Origin: Aurelia coerulea
Lineage: Eukaryota; Cnidaria; Scyphozoa; Semaeostomeae; Ulmaridae
Direction: 5' to 3'
DNA length: 64,000 nucleotides
Assembly (NCBI GenBank): GCA_039566865.1
Contig: CM076944.1
Location: forward strand, 15,398,501-15,462,500
Within the stretch, counting starts at the first letter, position 1. Every line of letters begins with the position of its first letter. Below the pieces are notes generated by a model, which saw only the letters and a program-made list of their open reading frames with translations, did not search any database and was not told the DNA's origin. Shown piece by piece: positions 43,164 to 52,796 of the stretch. The translations under genes were made by a program, and so were the position numbers.

Positions 43164-44261
43164 TTATGTTAACATCATCTCAGAATAATTTAATGTTTCT
43201 TCAACGTTTTTGGAGTAGAATTTTTTAAATGTTGCAGCATTACTCCACCCTGCAGCTGTCACAATAGTGGCTAATGGCACGCCCTTGTTTCTTGCTGATG
43301 ATGTAGATGCAGCTCTAATACTATGAGGTCCAAATCTTTTCACGTTAATGCCTGCATCAGACATGATCTGTTTGCACCATCTAGACAATGAAACTGCTTT
43401 GTGTGGCTTTTGATAGCTGATAAATAGTTTTTCTTCTTTTTTCCTTATATTCTTAGTCACTTTAATATATTGTTTCATATTTTCAACAACACACAGTTTG
43501 TCATTATGACTGTAAGGCTTGAATTCCATTGGTTTCAAATGGTGTCCAGATCTAGATTGTTTGAGTAACGAAGGTATCACAATCCTGCATGTGTCTCCAA
43601 ATGATATTCCACCAAGTTCTATTGCATGAATCGTCTGACAACGTTGTCCTGTTAAAATACACAAGAGCATGACTAGTCGTAAGGTAAGTGTCTTCAAATT
43701 AAGTTGTGTTGTAATACCTTGGGAATCTAGGTATGTTAAAACACGTGAAATATCCCATACATCAGTGTATTTTGGTAACGCAGGTCTGGATTCAAAAACC
43801 CCTTTCATGAATCGCTTTACTAAACGATCTTCTCCAAATGTTTGCTTATCTGATACATCTATTATGGCAGATAATGCAGATCTAGCAGTATTGATGGCAC
43901 TATATCCTAACCCCTGTTTAAATAAATCGGTTAGAAATTCAATACCATCATAACAAGACACTTTGCTTGAATCAAGTCCATGCTTCTTGCAAAATTCTTT
44001 AAATTTCTTTACATAAACATTGTATTGTTTTAATGTACCTGGCCTCCAAGATGCCATTATGATTTCTGTTGCTTCATTTGATAAATTTTTTGCAATCTTT
44101 TGTTCCCTGACTAAAATCCCGCCATCAGGTTCAATTTCTTTTGAAATGGATGAATCTCCTGCCTCCCTGGCATTTTCAGCAATCCTTTGGAATGATACAG
44201 CATCACTGGCCGCGTAGGCAGAAGAGACATTAATTTTGGGTACCAAACTTGATTTGGCCAA
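43164..44261 (-). CDS. DIRS tyrosine recombinase
   Basis: The 365-residue protein has an N-terminal SAM-like region with SWRPGTLKQYNVYVKKFKEF (about 67-86) and a catalytic C-terminal domain. Tyrosine-recombinase residues visible: the first R in LTGQRCQTIHAIE (about 205-215), HSIR for the H-x-x-R pair (about 316-319), W in AAGWSN (about 340) and the nucleophilic Y in KKFYSKN (about 350). It would insert the circular DNA product without target duplication. It overlaps the RT frame by 151 bases in another frame, which is usual for DIRS. It looks intact. Confidence 0.93.
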   Translation of the reverse strand: MAKSSLVPKINVSSAYAASDAVSFQRIAENAREAGDSSISKEIEPDGGILVREQKIAKNLSNEATEIIMASWRPGTLKQYNVYVKKFKEFCKKHGLDSSKVSCYDGIEFLTDLFKQGLGYSAINTARSALSAIIDVSDKQTFGEDRLVKRFMKGVFESRPALPKYTDVWDISRVLTYLDSQGITTQLNLKTLTLRLVMLLCILTGQRCQTIHAIELGGISFGDTCRIVIPSLLKQSRSGHHLKPMEFKPYSHNDKLCVVENMKQYIKVTKNIRKKEEKLFISYQKPHKAVSLSRWCKQIMSDAGINVKRFGPHSIRAASTSSARNKGVPLATIVTAAGWSNAATFKKFYSKNVEETLNYSEMMLT

Positions 44262-46066
44262 TCTGGTACTATGGCAATCCCCGTTGCTTCTTCTTTTATG
44301 ATCTTTTGCATCACTTTGTTTATCAGACTGAAAGGGGGAAAAGCATAGAAATCAAATAAACTCCAATCTAATGAGAAAGCATCTATTGCAAAGGCTTCTG
44401 GGTCTGATTTATATGATACATATTTTGAAATTTGACAATTCAGCCTGGAGGCAAATAAATCAATTTTTGGGTCAACTTTTAGATGTTTTATAACTTGCAA
44501 ATAGTTCTTCCTATTTAACATCCATTCTGCTGATGAAACCTTCCTTCTAGATTCAGCATCAGCTATTATATTCTGTTCACCAGGTATATGGGCAGCTGAT
44601 AACCAAATTCCTTTTTGAATTGCCCAGTTCCAAAGATCTTTTACTAAATCATTACAAATCTTTGATTTAATAGTACCCATGTTGTTAATATTATGGACTG
44701 CAGTGGTGTTGTCAATCATGAGCCTGACATGCTTATGTTTGCATTTTTCACAAAGAGCCCTTAATCCAAAATAAACTGCTTTCAGTTCCAGATAGTTTAT
44801 ATGTCGCTCTTTTTCAATTTCATTCCAACCTCCAAAGGTTTTTCTGTCATGTAATACAGCTCCCCAACCTGTTTTGGAAGCATCTGTATACAGTGTAGCA
44901 CCAATCTTATTGCAAGAAATATTACTAGATGAAGAGGTGACATTGTTTATCCACCATTCTATATCAACAATTGCTAAATCTGATAAAATCATAGAAGTTT
45001 CATAGTTTCCTTTAGAATTTTTGAGAGCCAATATCTTATCATGTTCTAGAGATCTATAAAATAGTGGTCCATATTGCATTCCTGGGAAACTAGAAACCAT
45101 CATGCCAAGTACTCTGGCAACCTCCCTTATCTTTGGGGTTTTCCTTGTCAATAGATCTCTACATGCCTGTAACAGTTTTAATGCTTTTTCATTTGTTAGT
45201 TTAACTGTCATATTTTTTGAATTCAGATGAAAACCAAGAAACACAATTTCTTGTTTTGGTAGCAACTGTGACTTATCAGGATGTGTAACAAAACCTAATT
45301 TGTCCATCATCTTCACTGTCTCAAGGACATTTTGGAAGCATCCATCAAAATTGGAGCCTTGCAAATATATATCATCAATATATGGAGAGTTTATAAAACC
45401 TCTCTTTCTCAATTCTGCTAGGGGAGGCTTCAACAATTTTGTGAAAATTCTGGGCGCACTTGATAAACAATTAGGAACACAGGAAAAGGTAAATAATTGG
45501 TTATTCTTTTTGAATTTCAAAAAATTTTGATATTGCTTATCAACACTGACAGTGTAATATGCATCTTTTAAATCAATAGATGCCATATAACAACCCTGTT
45601 CCATGAGGTTCATAACTGTAGCTAGTGTATCCATTTTAAAATGATGGTAACTAACATACTGATTTAGATTTTTTAGATTAAGAATCAATCGAAGTGAGCC
45701 ATCACTTTTTGGTCTGGTGAAAATTCTAGAAATATATTCTGGTTCACTTTTTTCACATTTTTTGATTATACCCTTAGCAAGCATTAATTCAATTTGTGCA
45801 TCAATCTGCTTACTTTGAGTTTCATTAAAAATTGCTTCAGTGAAACTGGAGCCTGAATGAGGCATTTCTATAAAATCAATTTGAACTCCTGACACATATG
45901 AAAGAATTTCTGGATCTGAGGTAATTGTTTCCCAATTTCTAATATTATACCTCAAAGAACCAGCCTCAAATTTTTTGACTCTATCTTTAAGATACAATTT
46001 TATATCAGTAATAATTTGAGATTCGTTTCTCACCTTGTTCCTTGGATTCGCAGTCAACATTGTCAC
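44111..46066 (-). CDS. DIRS reverse transcriptase / RNase H / methylase-like
   Basis: This is a 651-residue frame. RT blocks: RPKSDGSLRLILNLKNLNQY near 114-133, SIDLKDAYYTV near 166 and catalytic YIDDIYL near 228. RNase H starts at LYTDASKTGWGAVLHD near 393 and includes ELKAVYFGLRAL and MIDNTTAVHNINN. The following region, IDLFASRLNCQISKYVS ... DAFSLDWSLFDFYAFPPF ... VPDWPNQVWYPKLMSLL, is the domain of DIRS elements described as related to DNA N6-adenine methylase. The catalytic residues are present, with no stop. It begins a few bases into the end of the gag-like frame. Confidence 0.93.
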   Translation of the reverse strand: MTMLTANPRNKVRNESQIITDIKLYLKDRVKKFEAGSLRYNIRNWETITSDPEILSYVSGVQIDFIEMPHSGSSFTEAIFNETQSKQIDAQIELMLAKGIIKKCEKSEPEYISRIFTRPKSDGSLRLILNLKNLNQYVSYHHFKMDTLATVMNLMEQGCYMASIDLKDAYYTVSVDKQYQNFLKFKKNNQLFTFSCVPNCLSSAPRIFTKLLKPPLAELRKRGFINSPYIDDIYLQGSNFDGCFQNVLETVKMMDKLGFVTHPDKSQLLPKQEIVFLGFHLNSKNMTVKLTNEKALKLLQACRDLLTRKTPKIREVARVLGMMVSSFPGMQYGPLFYRSLEHDKILALKNSKGNYETSMILSDLAIVDIEWWINNVTSSSSNISCNKIGATLYTDASKTGWGAVLHDRKTFGGWNEIEKERHINYLELKAVYFGLRALCEKCKHKHVRLMIDNTTAVHNINNMGTIKSKICNDLVKDLWNWAIQKGIWLSAAHIPGEQNIIADAESRRKVSSAEWMLNRKNYLQVIKHLKVDPKIDLFASRLNCQISKYVSYKSDPEAFAIDAFSLDWSLFDFYAFPPFSLINKVMQKIIKEEATGIAIVPDWPNQVWYPKLMSLLPTRPVMLYHSKGLLKMPGRQEIHPFQKKLNLMAGF

Positions 46067-47280
46067 TGCTTCCTCCCTTTGTTGTAGCCTCTGTAATGTG
46101 TTTTCTTTTTGAAGTTGGTGTTCCTGCCTCTGTACAAAAAAGGCTGGTTTTGGTTGTGATAGTTGTTGTTATGACTTCTACTGTAATTTGAGTAGCTTCG
46201 TCTGTATTCATCATTTCTACCTCTGTATGGATATCTGCTGTCATTGCCTCTCATGGGATTGTTGGTGATACTACTAGACTTTTTCAAATCTGCTATTTGC
46301 TGATTGAATTCATCTCCAAATATTAGCTTTGTTATCTGAGTTTCCTCAGAACAAAGATCTTTGTATTCCTGCTTAAGATAGGGCTTTATCATGGCCCGTC
46401 TTCTTTCACTTAACTCTCTGTTTACATGTCCAAGCAATGCTGAACTGTCTACCAATTTCTTGGCTATTGGCTTCATATCCTCTTCTTTGATTTTTGAATC
46501 TTTTTCTGCTTTCAAGAGCAGCTCTGTCCCCTGGACTAATGCACTTGTAGCTGCAATTACATTTTCTTGGATGTGTGCTATTCTCCTGTCACTATCTTTC
46601 TGTTCTTTTCTCATTCTCATCCAAACAGGCCTATTCACTCTGGGTACAATGAGTTGAGAGCAGTTTGATGGCCTCTTGTATGAGGCATGCAATGTCTTCA
46701 ATTTTTCACCTGGAATCAATTTTTTCCAGCGTTTATCTACAATAGTTGCTAACTTCTCAGACACTGGGTCATCCACTTCTTCATCTTTTTCATTAAGTTC
46801 TTCGTTTAAATCATCGAGAAATTCACCTCTATCTTTGTTTGCAACTTGCCCTGCATCCTCGCCTTCTGGCGCTTTCGGGTTCTCCTGGTCACTTTTCTGT
46901 GACAGATGCGAGGAAGACGAAGTTTTACGACGTCTCTTCCTGTGTGAGCGCTTACTTCCATCATCAGAAGAGGAAGATGACTCGCTGCTGCTGGAATTTG
47001 TGTCATTCCATGAGCGTTTCTTTCCTGTGCTGCCTGACTTAGGCCTATGAATTTGGGCTTCGTTGTGGCCATGGAATCCTTTAATTCATTCATATTTTGC
47101 AGTTCGTTCTGCGTTGTTTTACTAGTTTGTGGTACGTTCCACTCATGTCTTGACATTATCTTGTGTGGGTTTGAAGTTGACATGTGGTTTGACCTTCCGG
47201 TTTCTTCTGTTTCTTCTTCGCACGAGGTCGAGGAGGCAAACCCGTCTTGCTTCTGAGTTTCCTCTGAATTATCTTCCATA
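46063..47280 (-). pseudogene. DIRS gag-like frame, one frameshift
   Basis: The frame starts at ATG 47280 (MEDNSEETQKQDGFASSTS) and changes register near 47040. The downstream register has a Ser/Arg/Lys-rich stretch, then DDPVSEKLATIVDKRWKKLI (ATG at 46776) and an ordered region YKRPSNCSQLIVPRVNRPVW resembling cnidarian DIRS first ORFs, ending in an Arg/Tyr/Asn-rich tail. An in-frame read-through fails at about 47040, where the upper register runs on in shadow to 46806. It could be a one-base indel, an assembly error or a small intron. Nucleocapsid function is inferred from position and basic tail. Confidence 0.7.
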
Positions 47281-47857
47281 CTTCTCTCCCACACGAAAGA
47301 TTTTATTTCCTTGGTATTTCTAAAGTTCGTATCTACAGCATATAAAAAGTAGAGGGTATCTACAACTGTATTAGACACAAAATCACGACGAGCAAAATCA
47401 AAAAACCAAGAGCTCGAATTGGGTCGACTGACTCAAAGACGCACGCTTCGCAACTGACCTTGACGCGCATGCACCGCATATCTCATGTAATTACTGGTGA
47501 CGTAATTGGAGATGACGTAGAATTTGAATTTGCTGAGGGAAGGGCACAAGAAGTGCTTATGCGCAAAGCTTAACAGCTTAGTTTATAATTTTTGCAAGTT
47601 GCCATGGGAGCTGCTATTCTGGAAAGTATGGTGCAGTTCATTTGCACTTCCTACTTTTGAAGTGTCATATCACACATGAACCAAGGCATGACGCTGGGCA
47701 ATGTTTGACCATTCATCCTAGCAATTCGTTCTATTTAGGTATCAATATAAATCAATTTAAATGGCCAACATAAAGCTGTGAATTCTCTTATTGAATGAAT
47801 GTTTTTTTTCTTATATCTCAGTTAAAACTCGACAAAATACAAAATACAATATTCTGT

Positions 47858-47913
47858 GCCGTCCATAGCCGAAATAGACATGACGTCATCTGGTTCTGGC
47901 TATGAACGGCACA
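47858..47913. repeat. Short palindrome with central GACGTCAT
   Basis: GTGCCGTCCATAGCCGAAA and the later CTGGCTATGAACGGCAC form a stem around a loop containing TGACGTCATC. Confidence 0.6.
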
Positions 47914-48090
47914 ATGAATGTTGCTTATTACTGCAACGCTTGTGTGATTTTGTGAACCATAACATCCAGAAGAGAAGAGTACATGTATAGCAGAGCATAA
48001 CAAAGCATAGCAGAAGAGATTTGCCCTTCACTTTCATATAAAACACAAATTGTTAACAAAAAAAGAGAACTACATTAGGTGATCAGTATT

Positions 48091-48170
48091 TTATCAACAC
48101 TACTTCTACTTTATCAACAATACTTCTACTTTATCAACACTACTTCTACTTTATCAACACTACTTCTACT
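48091..48170 (+). repeat. 20-bp tandem repeat, four copies
   Basis: The unit TTATCAACACTACTTCTACT starts at 48091, 48111, 48131 and 48151. The second copy has one A for C. No coding meaning seen. Confidence 0.95.
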
Positions 48171-49421
48171 AGTCCCACGCAGCTACACTATGATGCTGAA
48201 ATTTCAGAATTTTAGCCCTTCTTGGCAGTCATTCATTGAAAAAAGTAACGTATGCTCCAAGGCTGAGCATGTTTTATTCAGAATTCAGCAATCTGGCAGG
48301 TATTTACTGCAGTTCCTTTGACGCATACAGGATCATACATCATCTTTAGCATAGGGCATCCTTGCCAATTTCTTTTCTGTCACGATGGCAGTGGTAATTT
48401 TAGAAAGTTCAATTGTTGCTAGTTAGCTTTTATAGGAAACTGCTATATATCCTTCTTGACCTTCTTGGTATATTCCTTCTCCATACAGCCACGTTTCATA
48501 TTTGCTTTACGGCGGGGCATTAAAGTTGCGTGTCAACTGGAGTCAGTAAAGAAACAATCTGTGAGATCCAGTTTTACAATTTTCGAGCAGTAAAGCAGTG
48601 CTCCACATCCTCTCACCATTAACCAATTCATGGCGTAAAAATGGCAGCAAGAATTATCTTGTTGAATGAATGTTGGCCATGGATTCTAAGACACAATAAA
48701 CCTGAACCTGAATCTGGAACAAGGGCAGGGCAATCTTACAGCCAGGATCGAATGAAAAGTTCCTTCAACATTTCTTTGCGTCCATAAGATGATGATCCCT
48801 TAACCCTATTCTACATGGGTAAATCAAGGACCACTTTCTCATTGGGGGGGGGCAAAAAAGGCTCCCCAGATTATCTAAGCAACCTGAAATTCTATAACTT
48901 GATACACATGATTACCAAGCAATTATGAGTGTAAAAATAGTATCATATGCTAATTAGTAACATGATATGTTGCTAGGCAACGCAAAAACAATGGACATTG
49001 GCTGATTTTGACTCTTCTCTTAAAAACTTCATATTTTCAACAAAAAGTGATTAATAAATAACTTTAAAGTTATAGATATGATACATACTGATTCTTCTTT
49101 ATGAAAATTCTCAACAATTTTATTTTGGAATTCTTTGTTATAAAAACTGTCAATCAAAGTCATGCTCGATACCTAAATAAATTAGCTGATGCCTTATTGG
49201 CATTTTAAATCAGTCTTTAGTCATAAAAACGATATGAAATTGATCTTCAATTCTTAATTGGTCAATTTTGATCATAATGCAATAATTATTTCATATATAA
49301 GTTGTTAGTTTGTACGTGCGGCTACAATAGCCTATGCTTTCTTAGCGGGTTTCCCTGTGCCCTATTGAAAGATTTGACTTGTATGCTTGCTACAATAAAT
49401 GATAAATACGCAAAATATCTT

Positions 49422-50846
49422 TAAATGAGTTAATAGCCTAGAGCTTAATGTACTAAACGTTTTGGGCTTAACCAACCTCGTCCCCAGGGCCTTTTTGTCA
49501 TATTGGGACGGAGACGAAAAGGCCCTGGGATCGGCTGGTCACATAAGCAATCTGATTGGCTATTGCTTTTCACATGAATTATATTCAATTCAATTCAACT
49601 TGAACCACTTTCGTGTTGTTATAATCGTTTGTGTCCAATTTTACAAATGGAAATAAACTCGATAAAGATCTCCATGGTATATTCCAGAAGTTTGCGCTAA
49701 TTTGCTTTATCCTGAGAAATCAGGGCCATAGTGGCTCCCTGATGCATGAATTTCATGACTACGTAACTAAGCAGTAACTTATGATAGGCCCTCAGAACAA
49801 CAGGGGGCCTATCCCAGTTTAGAATAACAAGCTGAATACCTTCGGGAAAGCGGAATTAGGCGGAACCACTGGTGGGCGGAGCTGACTAACCTCAGAAATA
49901 ATCGTAGACATTCTCGAATTTGAAGCTGGTTTAGATTGGTACTTTCCTTAGATTTTGTTCATGAAGTCACTCTTACCAACGTTTATAAGTGATATACTAT
50001 AAAAGTAATTCGTTTTGTAGACAATGTGAAAGTGTGACAACACCAAAGCGAATGAAAAATATATCTATTCAAATTGAAAGAGAAAAGTTTCAGGAACAAA
50101 TACAACAACAACTTGCGGATTATCTATTTTTCGACAGCACAATGTTGCTTGTAGACTTCGATGGGCGAATTATCCGGGAGCAACTGGCACAGGACGGACT
50201 TTCCATAACCGGTTGGCAAAGTGGCGAATCCCATCGGAGCCATGCGATAAGACATTGAAAAGCAGTTAAAAACACTTCACCAGCTTTCGATTTGCGAAAA
50301 AACTTTGATAAGTCGATGAAAACCAGTCGCAAATCTTTGAACGCCTGAGCCCTCAGCTTGTTTGCTTGTTTGGTTTTGGTCACTCAACTCCACTGCAACT
50401 GCAACCCGTACGCGGCAGCCATAGCCTGACGTAAAATTACTGCATACATTATGATTTCTATAATTTATGACACCCACGGAGAGAGGCCTGTTTTGATAGT
50501 CATGCGACCAGCTGATCCCACGGCCTTTTCGTCTCGGTCCCAATATGACAAAAAAAGGCCATAGGGACGAGGTTGGGGCTTAACCCTTCATCGGTAGTAA
50601 CGAGAAAAGGTATAAAGCAAGGAAAACCTAACTGAAGATGATTTCCTTTTCGAATCGCACGCTCTTTCTTTTATGTCGCATTCTTGCGCCGCATTCTTTT
50701 TCATTCAATTAATACACTATTCTATCGATCGTTCTTTTTCTGCTTCTTACGCTCTAACGTACCGTTTTCTTGTTACCACTGATGAAGGGTTAAGCCCGAG
50801 ACGTTTAGTACATTAAGCTCTAGGCTATTAACTCATTTAAAATTAT
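49422..50846. mobile_element. Hairpin element interrupted by a 9-bp-TSD element
   Basis: AAATGAGTTAATAGCCTAGA ... TACTAAACG at 49423-49462 is mirrored by CGTTTAGTACATTAAGCTCTA ... AACTCATTT at 50799-50845. The inner TTAACCCTTCATCGGTAGTAAC (50580-50601) is mirrored by GTTACCACTGATGAAGGGTTAA at 50773-50794. Removing the insert at 49473-50575 restores one continuous hairpin of about 320 bases. Confidence 0.8.
49473..50575. mobile_element. 1.1-kb element with 80-bp TIRs and 9-bp duplication
   Basis: It starts CAACCTCGTCCCCAGGGCC and ends in the inverted copy (GGCC...GGGACGAGGTTG). Both arms include TGTCATATTGGGAC and GAGACGAAAAGGCC. The direct repeat GGGCTTAAC lies at 49464-49472 and 50576-50584. 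A 9-base duplication suggests a Mutator-like origin (inference). A frame at 49989-50258 has no recognisable family. Confidence 0.85.
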
Positions 50847-50936
50847 TTCATATGTTTATTATAGATATGACGTCATATATGAGTATGACGTCATATATCT
50901 TAGATTTTGCTGATGTCAGCAAAATACACAAAATTA

Positions 50937-52794
50937 CCGGGTGTCCCAAAATCGGATTTGATCGGGACTAGCGACAAAAATTTAGGTCCAATCAATCCAC
51001 AATACTTTTTTATATAATCCTCGATAGCTAACTTGAAGATAAATACCTTGTTTGTTGATATTGGTGCATGGAGAGTTGTAATATCAATCTTGAAAGTCCC
51101 AATTTCCTAACTGAAAACGTGCTTGAGGAATCTCCTCAGTCATATGCATAGTGTAGTAGTGTGAGCATGCTAAGGCACACATTTTTAGGCACACATTTCA
51201 ATTGAAATTTGAAAGCTAAAAATTTACAAACGTAGCCATGTCGAAGGAAAAATTCACAAAGGAATATATTTCTTCAATCATAGTGCACCTGCACAAGAGC
51301 CAAGCACAAATGAGCAATTTTAAGAATCTTATCCATGGATCATTTTCCCTTGGGTATATTTGATTTCTTGTTCGTAATAATTCGAAGAAAGATGAAACAA
51401 AATGCATTTCATTTAATTCATGAAGATTGCAAGAACTAATTCATTTTTCACACCCAAGCAAACTATTTTGCGGATTACTTTCTTTTTTGAGACAGATGCA
51501 ATGCTAACTCTTCGAAACTTTTGAAGCGTAAAAAAAGATGTCTTTTCAGGACAAAATTGATGAATTTGATTGAATTTCTATTCAAATATTTTCCTCAGTA
51601 TGAGGCTTCGTTCTCTTATTTCACGGTAATTCAGAAGATTCCCCAAAATAGCGCGTTTGCAGTTTAGGCTAAAAGCCACAAGCTCTGGTTTGGAGGTTCA
51701 GGCAAATTTCAACTTTGAACATTAATATTCCAACTCTCCATGCACCAATATCAACAAACAAGGTATCTATCTTCAAGTTAGCTATCAAGGATTATACAGG
51801 GTGTCCCAAAAAACATGTGCGCTGTTTGAGTGGCTTCTGCGGAGCAGCCATTAAACCAAATTTTCTGTTTTTAAGATTCTTGACAGAAGAGACTTCAAAC
51901 TAAAGGTTGACACCAAGTTTGAGTAAATCTGATCACTAGTTGCTGAATTATGGAGCAAGAAAGCCAAAATTCTTGGCTGCCTCAAAACCAGAGGATTCAT
52001 TATTCTCCATTGCGTTAAAATCAACGAAATTGATTGAAAAAAACATACCTAGCCCTGTTTTCTGATGGTCATAACTGAGACAGATAGTCATACATTGAAT
52101 TTTGTGACAACCAAAAATTTGGACATATCTAGGGTTGCTAGGAATGGTAATGTGCAACACAAGTGATCCAGGCCATGTCATGCGTCCATCCGATATTATG
52201 CTTCTCAAAAGTGATAAAGTCGTTTTAAACCAACATTATTGCGTTCAGCAGGCTGTTCGGTCAATATTCTTGAGTTATATGGTCATTAATTACTCCTAAA
52301 TGCGTTTCCTGGCATAACTGTAAAGTTTAAGTTCATTTAATATTAAAACTTCCCCGACTGCTTGCTGTCACTGCAACTTTCTTCGCAACGGAACGGCTGC
52401 AAATATTTGAATGATTGAATTATGTCCATAGCGCATGCGTTCATAGTCCCCGTGATGATTGGCTGTCAAGATAACCCAAAAACAAAGCTGAAAAACAATA
52501 CGGGGAGTACCATGTATCCCCAACAAGAGTGATTGTGACTTTCTTTCTCAATAAATCAGCAACCACTTTTCAGATTTACATAAACTCGGTGCCAAACTCT
52601 GACTTGAAATCTCTTCTATTCACAAATCTGAAAAACAGGAAAGTTAAAGTTATGGCTCCTCCACAGTAGCCATTCAAACGGCGCACATGTTTTTTGGGAC
52701 ACCCTGTATAAAGAATTATTATGGATTGATTGGACCTAAATTCTTGTCGCTAGTCCCGATCAAATCCGTTGCGTTTTTTTTTTGGGACACCCGG
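50937..52794. mobile_element. TA-flanked MITE (outer of a nested pair)
   Basis: Ends CCGGGTGTCCCAAAATCGG and its inverted copy, flanked by TA at 50935-50936 and 52795-52796. Inverted arms include GATTTGATCGGGACTAGCGA and TAGGTCCAATCAATCCA. Related to, but distinct from, the MITE at 5683-6288: both share the AGCTAACTTGAA.ATA.ATACC / TTGGTGC.T.GAGAG stretch. It is split near its right end by 51797-52706. Confidence 0.85.
51797..52706. mobile_element. TA-flanked MITE inserted in the previous one
   Basis: Ends CAGGGTGTCCCAAAAAACAT and its complement, TA on both sides (51795-51796, 52707-52708). Removing it rejoins ...CAAGGATTATA with AAGAATTATTATGG, which then matches the complement of the outer element's left arm (near 50991-51020). 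The inside is 910 bases without a credible frame. Confidence 0.88.
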
Positions 52795-52796
52795 TA

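Larger units (their letters stand above)
42636..47525 (-). mobile_element. DIRS-type tyrosine-recombinase retrotransposon
   Basis: On the - strand the order is gag-like frame, RT/RNase H/methylase-like protein, then tyrosine recombinase, the last two overlapping. Instead of LTRs the ends are inverted. The 5' end (about 47453-47521: GACCTTGACGCGCATGCACC and the TAATTACTGGTGACGTAATT stretch) reappears as complement at about 42737-42765 and 42967-43008. The left end itself forms an inverted pair, 42636-42735 and 42875-42970. Terminal inverted repeats plus internal complementary copies are the DIRS1 pattern. There is no integrase and no target duplication, as expected. Confidence 0.9.
47526..49421. 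other. Intronic sequence with small repeats
   Basis: No gene was seen. It holds a short palindrome (47858-47913), a 20-base tandem array (48091-48170) and one TTAACCCTATT motif followed by a G run (about 48800-48850) that looks like a lone piggyBac-like end. Confidence 0.4.

Noticed and set aside
48091..48170. CRISPR-like array
   Set aside because: The units are directly adjacent with no spacers; it is a simple tandem repeat in animal DNA.
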